Source: Nicotiana tabacum | Taxonomy: Eukaryota; Streptophyta; Magnoliopsida; Solanales; Solanaceae | Assembly: GCF_000715075.1 (NCBI RefSeq) | Contig: NC_134096.1 | Span: forward strand, 37,769,804 to 37,833,803 | DNA length: 64,000 nt | Direction of reading: 5' to 3' | Part shown: positions 56,344-64,000 of the stretch, one piece after another | Layout of the letters: each line of letters begins with the position of its first letter | Numbering within the stretch: the first letter of the stretch is position 1 | Notes under the pieces: generated by a model | The model's input: only the letters and a program-made list of their open reading frames with translations | Database searches by the model: none | Told to the model about the DNA's origin: nothing | Program-made: the position numbers and the translations under genes

Positions 56344-56439
56344 ATGATCGTATCACAGTATGCTCTCAGGTTCAATGAGTTGTCCAGGTATGCACCTGCC
56401 TTGTTTTCCATAATTATAGATCAAGCCCATCGATTTATC
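56344..56439 (+). pseudogene. Gag shred antisense to element B
   Basis: 32 codons read MIVSQYALRFNELSRYAPAL then IIDQAHRFI, matching the gag segment MTVSEYTVRFSDLARHSLAL with RERVQRFIEGL downstream in element D. It is open, on the plus strand, while element B runs minus. The matching place in A (about 1170-1440) has different sequence, so the piece is specific to B or lost from A. Confidence 0.7.
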
Positions 56440-56980
56440 CTGGCCAATTGTACATACCTCTGTTATTATTGAAGGTAACTCAAAAGGCTTATATTCCTCT
56501 TCCTGAATTGTAAATATTGATAATCTTCATTAGCTGAGTAACTCGTACCCTTTTTCACCTTTCTTCTTTTACTTGTTGAAACTTATATCTACCTCTTGAA
56601 TCTCTCATTGCTTTTCACCATATGGGTAGATATTCTTACCTTAAGGCTCCTTATCAAGAAGCTTACACACATGTTCTACTAAAAACTTCACATTTACTTA
56701 TCATAAACATGATGCAAAAATCTAATTCCTCTGACTTAACTCTTCCATAGCTATATCTCTTACCAACCGTCTTTCTGGATATAGGTATCGTTGTATTATG
56801 AATAAGATAGAGTTTAGGAAATTGAGTTATTACAACTAAGCTCTACCACATGATCTAGAGTAAGAAGAAAGAGTGACAGTCCTAAATGCCTTGTAGCCTC
56901 CTATTTATAAGTGTGGTGCACAACACAACCATAAACAAGACTCGACTAGACACGGCTTGTAGACTCCCTAGGACAGAACT

Positions 56981-56992
56981 GCTCTGATAACA
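56981..56992 (-). other. Primer binding site, element B
   Basis: Minus strand TGTTATCAGAGC, one change from the usual TGGTATCAGAGC, four bases inside the LTR end. Confidence 0.85.
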
Positions 56993-56996
56993 CTTT

Positions 56997-58950
56997 TGTC
57001 ACGACCCAAACAGATGGGCTACGACGGGCACGCGGTACCTTACTTAACCGAGTACCAACGTAATGTATATTTCTTATTACATCATCATAAGTAAGTGGGC
57101 CAGAAGGGGCATCATGAGATAGCCAGAGTAAACATGGGGAATACCCGACATAGAACGACCCAACCTGATATAGCAAATCATACCTGTGACATACGGGCCT
57201 ATAAGGCCAATGTGATCCTTTATATACTTAAAACATAGGCCGACAAGGCCATACAAGTATTTGTATACATGAAATCTATCTACAAGCCTCTAAGAGTACA
57301 TAATTATCATAAAGGTCGGGACAGGGCCCCGCCATACCAAACAATACACGTCCAAATCATACTAACCAAACAAGCAACTCCGGAGCAAATGCAGAGCACC
57401 AACATTTTTCGCTGAGCTGATAGCCTACTTAGAGAACTCCTAATCTCCCTCTCGGGACCTGCGTGCATGAAACGCAGCATCCCCAGGCAAAAGGGACGTC
57501 AGTACAAATAATGTCCCAAGTATGTAAGGAATGAAAATCAGTAAATAATAGACATGAGAGAAACATGGAGTAAAAGACTCAACATGTAAGTCCGAATAAC
57601 TCTGCGAATCATTAATATTTATAATTTCATGCATATGCATATAAATGTCATACCATGCTTAGGTATATGCGTTAATAACATCATCAAGCCTCTGAGGGCA
57701 TCCCATCATATCATCTCGGGCACTGTGGGCAAATCATCAACGTATACCAGCTGATCAAGTGGTGGTGCGTATATAACATCGTAACCTTTTTCCATAGCCC
57801 ATATACGTATAATATACATATATAAGCGTATATAACACCATCTGTTCATGGGTCAATGTACATGTATAAATGAATGCAATGCATGAGAAGTACGTCAATA
57901 AAATCTCTCGGAACGTCATAAGACCATTATGCCTTTGATTGATGTCATGAAATAAACTTTATCGACTCATGTATTTTCTGAGACCCATGAACAGATGATA
58001 AAATAATAGGACACATGGGGAATCAAGAACGTAGGCATTTCTAGTTCTTCTATGAATAGAGTCATTTATGAAAGTTGTGCATTTGCTCGTTTCGTTTGTA
58101 TAGTAAGGATCATGCCAAAAAGAAATAAGGGATAGCCTTAACATACCTGAACCGATTATCTTGACAATTCCTCTAACACACGTCAATTGCGGCAAATTGC
58201 GTAACGACAGATCGAAGTAGGGAAAAATTCATATGATAATTTTGAGAAAGATTGCACCGTATTCCTTAAAATTGTAAAATCTCACGCTATATTGTGTTAT
58301 GAAATTTCAAATGAGCTATGAAGCTCCATCCGTTAGCATGGCCCTCATGTACAATGTTGATGAGATTTTCTTTAAATGGTTAGCTTCTCCAACAATGATG
58401 TAATGAAATTTCTCAAAATGGTCTTCGTATGAAATGTTTTGAAACAACTACGTTGCTATTGAAATTCATTAACCTTGCTAAAACTTTCCCTCTTCATTTT
58501 GTAGATGAGAGCAATTTATTTTGGGTGAATTAGAAAGGTTATCTCTAACCTTTAGGTGTGGGCCCCACTAAGATGACTAAGCCACCAATCTTTCTTCATT
58601 TGCCACCTTATAACATGGACTTTAAGAGTCATAAGTTGGCTGCCATAAGGCTTATCGAAAGCCTTAATTAATCACCCACTAATTCTTAATTAACTAGTTA
58701 ATCTCCCATTAACCAATAATTATCAAATTATCCACATAATTAAGAATTATATCAAATTACTTAAAATACTACTCACTTTTAACACACTTTATACATCTTA
58801 CTATCATGGTCATATGGTACCTTGTATGGAACTAGTCCATAAATATGGGGTATTGTAGCTTGGACCGTATTTTATCTCAAAATGTCAAACTTCGACAAAA
58901 TTCATTTTCTTTGATTTGCTTACCTTCTCACCTTCATGAATTTACTCATC
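56997..58950 (-). repeat. Element B 5' LTR, outer end missing
   Basis: Matches the element A 3' LTR from its end (GGGTCGTGACA at 56997) to within about 190 bp of its start. At 58950 the text ATGAATTTACTCATC is shared with the 3' LTR (near 52630) and then diverges. Contains the perfect 6-bp stem-loop 57459-57477 and the conserved block to 57510. Confidence 0.85.
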
Positions 58951-59910
58951 TTTAGCAACCACATTATAAGCCTTACTCATTTGTTCGAATTGACCATCTA
59001 TATGAACCTTGTACCTCTTGTGAGCAATTAAATTTGGTATGAAGTTTTTAAAAGATGAAGTGTGGGGTGGTTGATTTGGCGACCATCTATATGAACCTTG
59101 TACCTCTTGTGAGCAATTAAATTTGGTATGACATTTTTAAAAGATGAAGTGTGGGGTGGTTGATTTGGCTTTTGAGTGGAACTAATGAAATAAGAAGAAA
59201 GGTGCACTGTTTTGAAAAAGTAAGAGCCACTTGAATTGAAAAAAGAAAAGAAAAAATAATAATTGTATGATTGTGAAAACTATTCCTTGATAGTGGTAAC
59301 TCTTGATGCATTTGTGCTTAAAGAAGTTAGGAGTTAATGTATATTGATCTGAAGGTGAATTTTTGGTTTGACATAAGTGTGGGGTTTTGAACGGTTAAAT
59401 GTATGTATTAAAGTTCTTAGGGAGGTGTAGTCACTTTTATATCTAAATGTATCCTACCCGTCCCGTAACCGACATTAGTACCAAATAAAATCCTACCTGA
59501 TCCTTGACTGAATGAGCTCGATTAATAGAGTAGTACACTACGAGCAAGCCTATGGTACGTCTTTTGTGGCATATGAATGTTGTTTATGAGAGTGAGTGAA
59601 TTCTGTCTATCTTGAGTTCATAATTGTTCTTAAATTTTATTGTGTGTGGAACTACTCGCTATTGTTGTGTGAGGGTACTTAATTCATGAAGGAAAGGTAA
59701 TACTTAACCTCTGTGTTAGAGTAAGTGAGCGGGTCGTAAATAATGCGTGGTGCATATGAGTCAAATCTTGAAGCTAGGATGCTACAGTATTGTGCTTAAT
59801 CTATTTTAAATACTCTTGGTATGATGAGTTATGAGAGTTGTGTAATAGGGTCATGTCCCTATAAAGTGTAGTTTGATTTCTCAAGGATGAGCAATGGTTT
59901 AAGAGTAGGG
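58951..59910 (+). repeat. 3' untranslated part of a Tat/Athila-like element
   Basis: Phrases such as AAGTGTGGGGTTTTG, CCTACCCGTCCCGTAACCGA and GGATGAGCAATGGTTTAAGA just before an LTR start are, to my recollection, typical of Tat/Athila 3' regions. No pol sequence remains. An 89-bp tandem duplication lies at 58992-59169. Confidence 0.45.
58992..59169. repeat. 89-bp tandem duplication
   Basis: GACCATCTATATGAACC to GGTTGATTTGGC occurs twice, at 58992-59080 and 59081-59169. The only clear difference is GAAGTTTTT against GACATTTTT, so the duplication is recent. Confidence 0.95.
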
Positions 59911-61297
59911 TGTTGATGGTAGGCTATAATTGCGTGTTTTAGTCGCTTATTGCACTCTAATTTACTTCACTTTAATTGAGTTTGAGCTTTAATCGCTAGT
60001 GTTTTACGTTAATTGTGCATTTTATGTCTTGTAGGAGTGATTCCGAGCTTTGTAGATGATATGAAATGAATTCAAGCTATTCTGAAGATTTGAAGTCTGA
60101 GTAAAAGCCCACGGATATAGTTGGGATCGTGTTCGGTGATCAACGGACAATAGTGCACTTAACGAGAGAAATGAAGAATTGAGCATGACGCCACCCAGGT
60201 GCGCGATCGCGCACTGGGCGCGCAAGTAAATCAGTACACTGGTCAAGGTGCGCGTCTAGTGCGCGAGCACACCTCCAGGTGCGCGGCCGTGCACGTCCAA
60301 CTCCGGAAACTCCTCCCACGCCTATTTTTGTAATTTCGGAGATGCCTCTTTTGGATCTATATGAAGCCCACGTTACCTAAAAACAGGGTATCTGGACTTT
60401 TAGGGAGATCTTTAGACCTAGAGAATATTGGAGAGCCACCAAGGGAGAAGACTCAAGAATTCATCAAGATTTCAATCTACAATCGGTGCAATATGAGAGT
60501 TTGTATCAAATATTTAGAATTGATGTTTTCTTTGTTCTTAAACTTATTTGAGATATCCTGCTCCACTGTTATAGAGTAATTTCCATTTCGGTGTTGATAG
60601 ATATGGTGTTTCAATAACTTGATTAGGGATTCGATTCTTGATACTTGCTAGAATTAATTGATGGATCTTGATTTGTATTGTGGAGTTATTTAGTATTTTG
60701 CTTAATCAAAAGAGAAGTTTGATATTAAATTTCTACACATCATATGCTCTAGTTTAAATTCATGATTCAAATAGGTAATCGAAGGAGCCTCTTGAATTGT
60801 TGATTGGACTAGAAAATAGGCAATATTCGTAAGAAATTACCCTTTAGATCATAATCATTTTTATTCTTGCAATTGTTTACCATGCTTCAATTGTGTTAAT
60901 TACTGAAACTAGTGTTTAATCGAAAGAGGAATATTAGCTTCAAGTGTAATCTGATAATCGGTTGAATTCGTAAGAATCGATCATATTATAGAGTGAATTA
61001 ACTCAAAAATTGGATTCGGAGTAAGTCATCGTGTACCTATCTAGTCAATTGCCTTTAATTTTCTCATAAATATTTCTTTGTGCTCACTTCCTCTTTTTAG
61101 TGATCAATTGTTATTCGCTTGAACTTAGATAGTTAATCATAGTAAAAGAATATCCAATCAAGTGTTAATTTTTCTGGATAGTATTCAACTGGAGATTATT
61201 CAAACACTGTTTAACTCCAATCCATGTGGAGATGATAAGTAATCTATACTATCTTTCACTAGCAAGTATAATTTAAGTGTGTGTTTTGCGCTCGTCA
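59911..61297 (+). repeat. LTR of a Tat/Athila-like element
   Basis: TGTTGATGGTAGG at 59911 after a purine-rich run, to TTTGCGCTCGTCA at 61297, about 1.39 kb. It carries a CpG cluster (60190-60300) with the 16-bp perfect palindrome GTGCGCGATCGCGCAC (60199-60214). No primer site follows, so it is a 3' LTR. Reading frames inside are short. Confidence 0.55.
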
Positions 61298-61660
61298 AAT
61301 TCAAGAAAATACATACCACAAACATTTCTACATTTAACCAAGAAGAAGAAGAAAACAAGGGACATACCTGAAGGGTGGAGTAAGAGAGTGGAGTGTTGGC
61401 CTTGTTGAAGTTGTATAGAGGAGAGGAAATAGATGGGGGGTACGAGTTAGGGTACTTTATTTTAGGGGAGAGAATGGGGAAAAATTAGAATTGGGGTTTA
61501 GAGGGGGGGTCCAAAATAAAAAGGACGAAATAAATACTTACCTGTGCGCGATCGGTGCGCGGTCGGGTTATATTGTGTGCGGCCGCGCATGTTTGGAAGT
61601 GTACTGCTGAATGTGAGCAGTCAGTGCATGGTTGGTGCACGGTCGCGCACGGATACATTC
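61298..61660. other. Unassigned segment with CpG motifs
   Basis: A purine-rich stretch (61330-61510) followed by GTGCGCGATCG, GTGCGCGGTCG, GTGCGGCCGCGCA and GTGCACGGTCGCGCAC units (61542-61650). These are in the style of the island in the preceding LTR, so this may be part of a related LTR. No gene recognised. Confidence 0.35.
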
Positions 61661-62896
61661 AAAGGGTTGATTCCACTTGCTCCTGACACATCTCAGGCCG
61701 GGGGAGGAGCACAGACTCCCACCGCCCATACCCTAAAGCAGCGGGTCCAGGTTGACCAGGTCCTAGAGGTCACACTAGTGCAGTCGGTTGTCCCAGTTCA
61801 GCCCGAGGTTAGGGTAGCAGCTTCTAAGGGGAGCAGCTCAGGCTCGATAGGTACAAGAAGTACCACACTCCTACTTTCAGTGGTTTGGCTTCAAAGGATG
61901 CACAAGGTATTCTTGAGGAGTGCCACCGCATCCTCCATACTATGGGTATTGTGGAGTCGAGTGGGGTTGATTTCACTACATTCCAGCTTAATGGAGCGGC
62001 TTATCAGTGGTGGCGAGCGTATGAGTTGGGTAGCTCGGCCGAGGAAGCTTCACTCACCTGGGCTCATTTCTTAGAGATATTCATGAGGAAATTTGTTCCC
62101 CAAAGTCTTAAGGATGCATGGCACACCGAGTTTGAGCAGTTGCACCTGGGTGCTTTGACCGTACCAGAGTATGCAGTCTGGTTTAGTGATTTGTCCAGGC
62201 ATGTACCAGCTTTAGTCTCTACTGTCAGAGAGCGAGTTTGTTGATTTATCGAGGGGCTCAACCCTGGTATCAGGTTCAGCATGGCTCGATACTTAGAGAT
62301 GAACATCCCATACTAGCAGGTAGTGGAGATTGCTCGGAGATTGGAGGGTATGTGGGCCCGGGAGATAGAGGAGAGGGAGGCCAAGAGGACTCGAGATTCT
62401 GGCACATATAGTGGTGCCCATGCCCTAGTGCAACTCGTCATGGTAGAGGCTATGTGTGCCGCCCTATTCATTCAGCACTTCCAGCTTCCAGCGGTATTCT
62501 GGCTAGTCTCGGGTCTCCGGTTGCCATTATGCACGGCCACTATCTAGTGCACCTCCTGCACAGGGTGCTTTCATCGGTCAGTCCATCCTATCAGGCCCGA
62601 GCCAGTTCCAGTAGCCACGTCCTCCGAGAGCTTGTTTTGAGTGTGGTGACACTCGTCATATGGTGAGGGACTACTCAGGCTCCGTGTATTCCACATGGTC
62701 CTTAGGCTTCTTAGGCCGTGGTTACCCCACCGGTTTCCACTCCACCTGCATAACCAGCCAGGGGTGGAGGTCGGGCAGGTAGAGGTCGCTCTAGAGGGGG
62801 AGGTCAGGCCAGATGTTATGCTCTTCCTACTAGGACGGAGGCGGTTGCATCCGACTCAGTTATCACATGTATTGTTATGTTTTCCTCCTTTTATTT
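61661..62896 (+). pseudogene. Element I: Tekay-type gag with zinc knuckle and protease start, truncated
   Basis: Begins within gag (LIPLAPDTSQAGGGAQTPTA), shifts frame near 61830, then 61885-62244 is open (DAQGILEECHRILHTMGIVE, AYQWWRAYELGSS, PEYAVWFSDLSRHVPALVS). CGA-to-TGA at 62242 is followed by FIEGLNPGIRFSM. The knuckle CFECGDTRHMVRDY (62633-62674) has lost its last Cys. RCYALPTRTEAVASDSVITC marks the protease start, then family F LTR sequence takes over near 62897. Sister to element D gag. Confidence 0.85.
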
Positions 62897-63147
62897 TTAT
62901 GTTTTCCTCCTTTTAGTAGATACAGTTGTATAAGGATGACTATGATACCGTTGTAGAGCTTGTGACTCGATATCACCAGGTTATGGGGAAATTGTATACG
63001 TTGAGCAGCGGAGTTTATCTTATATAGTTGTTGAGTATTTATGAGTTTATTTGATATTTCAGTTATTTCCGCATGTTTGTTAGGCTTACCTAGTCTTAGA
63101 GATTAGATGTCGTCACCACATCCTACAGAGGGAAATTGGGGTCATGA
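62897..63147 (+). repeat. Family F LTR, last 250 bp
   Basis: Matches the end of the LTRs at 8910-9160 and 35061-35310: GTTAGGCTTACCTAGTCTTAG, then GGGTCATGACA at 63147. Between gag and this end, all of pol and most of the LTR are missing. A TGTTTTCCTCCTTTTA phrase is duplicated at 62877-62915. Confidence 0.7.
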
Positions 63148-64000
63148 CAGAAGCAATTAACACATTGTGGTTGAAGTTGTTTATTATTGGGATATCTTTC
63201 CTTGTTGAGTTGTTTCTCATTCATTTTGTTATTATTGAGATTCTTGTACATATTGTGGTTGAGCCATGGGTTATGTGTTGTGATGACATTGGTATTGTTG
63301 ATTTTGGCAATATTGAGGCATATGGGCACGTGTGGTGTGAGTTAATTATTGTATTGTGATACTTATGTGCATGCGGCGGTAATAGGAGTGGGTATTGATG
63401 CATGCGGCGAGATAAGGTGGGATTTATATGCATATTGAAGGGAATTACTTGAAGCCACGCTGTGAGATAAGGGGGCTAAATCGCATGTAGCTATTTCAGG
63501 AAAATATTTTTACAATAAATGCAAGGCTCATGCGGCGATTGTTGTTGTACCTCGGTTGTGATTCTTGTTGTACATTCTATATTAAAAAGGCTTGTTGATT
63601 TGAATGGTTATTATCTTTCCTTCATTCATTATTTGTATTTTATGGTACTTGATCAATTGTTGTTCTTATCATATGTTCACTCTTTGTTGACCTTTATTGC
63701 CTTAAATTTTGTTGTTAGCCTTATTCATCGTATTGTTTTATTGTCATTTATTTCTTTGCTTTCATTGATAGATTATGTTAATATTCTGCACAAGTTATGT
63801 CTAGTAGGTGTCATGACTTGACCTCGTCACTACTCTACCGAGGTTAGGCTTGATTTACTGGATACTGTTGTGATGTACTCATGCTACGCTTCTGCATATT
63901 TTTATGCAGATCCATGTACATCTTCTCGTGCCGGACGCCAGTGAGTCGACCCAGATACTTCGGAGACTTCAAGGTTATACATGTTTGACACTCTCAGGCC
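63148..64000 (+). repeat. Family F LTR, middle part, running off the window
   Basis: Aligns with about 7925-8870 of the LTR at 7057-9160. It carries the CATGCGGCGG repeat block (63368-63540), CTAGTAGGTGTCATGACTTG and the perfect 8-bp stem-loop 63891-63910. It begins mid-LTR exactly where the previous LTR ends, so the previous element inserted into it. Confidence 0.8.

Larger units (their letters stand above)
52812..56996 (-). other. Element B interior, non-coding
   Basis: About 4.2 kb matching the element A interior in reverse. A purine tract (TGTTCCAAAGGGGGAAT on the minus strand, 52812-52828) borders the LTR. The plus strand is pyrimidine-rich and gives only short frames. A small gag piece lies inside at 56344-56439 on the opposite strand. 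Confidence 0.7.
48051..58950 (-). mobile_element. Element B: second LARD-like element, minus strand, 3' LTR broken by element C
   Basis: Minus order: 5' LTR (58950-56997, first about 190 bp missing), primer site, non-coding interior (56996-52812), polypurine tract, then 3' LTR (52811-52011 and 48556-48051) split by 3.45 kb of other gypsy sequence. LTR and interior match element A block by block. The outer 3' end abuts element E at 48050; the outer 5' end is cut by Tat/Athila-like sequence at 58951. Confidence 0.85.

Overview
This is a plant nuclear window made almost entirely of nested, decayed LTR retrotransposons. I recognise no host gene, tRNA, rRNA or CRISPR array. The Ty3/gypsy chromovirus proteins (Tekay/Del type), tRNA-iMet primer sites (TGGTATCAGAGC) and LTR styles suggest a large Solanaceae-type genome, perhaps Nicotiana-like. 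The species guess is inference. All alignments below were made by eye.

Layout. 1-7056: element A (+), a long-LTR element with a 4.4 kb interior and no recognisable protein, LARD-like. It sits inside an LTR of family F (7057-9160, +), which sits inside another long LTR (9161-10267, -). 10268-12729 and 22930-26310: AT-rich sequence with two starts of a Tat/Ogre-like long repeat. It is split by element G (12730-22929, -), a complete but dead Tekay element with both LTRs and a 5-bp target duplication (one mismatch). 26311-30937: element J (+), a truncated LTR fused to gag-pol remains. 30938-31707: a piece of a family-E LTR (-). 31708-37783: element D (-), truncated in integrase, with a 2.7 kb family-F 5' LTR. 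37784-37989: a Helitron-like 3' terminus. 37990-38939: unassigned DNA. 38940-40319: LTR start (+), cut by element E (40320-48050, +), the most complete gag-pol here with a chromodomain. 48051-58950: element B (-), same family as A; its 3' LTR is broken by element C (48557-52010), a rearranged element of another gypsy lineage that holds the only long uninterrupted reading frame (636 codons). 58951-61297: 3' end and LTR of a Tat/Athila-like element. 61298-61660: unassigned. 61661-62896: a gag fragment (+). 62897-64000: two family-F LTR pieces in tandem.

How the parts relate. E, G, J, D and I (the gag at 61661) are copies of one general plan: gag with zinc knuckle, protease, reverse transcriptase, RNase H, integrase, chromodomain. 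All are inactivated by stops, frameshifts or deletions. A and B lack this coding content and, if they moved, must have used proteins supplied in trans.

The most interesting signals are in the non-coding LTR DNA. LTRs of several families share an ordered architecture: a CpG-rich island of short palindromic motifs, a GGTAAGT donor-like site about 1.1 kb from the LTR start, a CpG-bearing tandem repeat, and a short stem-loop 375-480 bp from the LTR end. The stem sequence differs between families while base pairing is kept.
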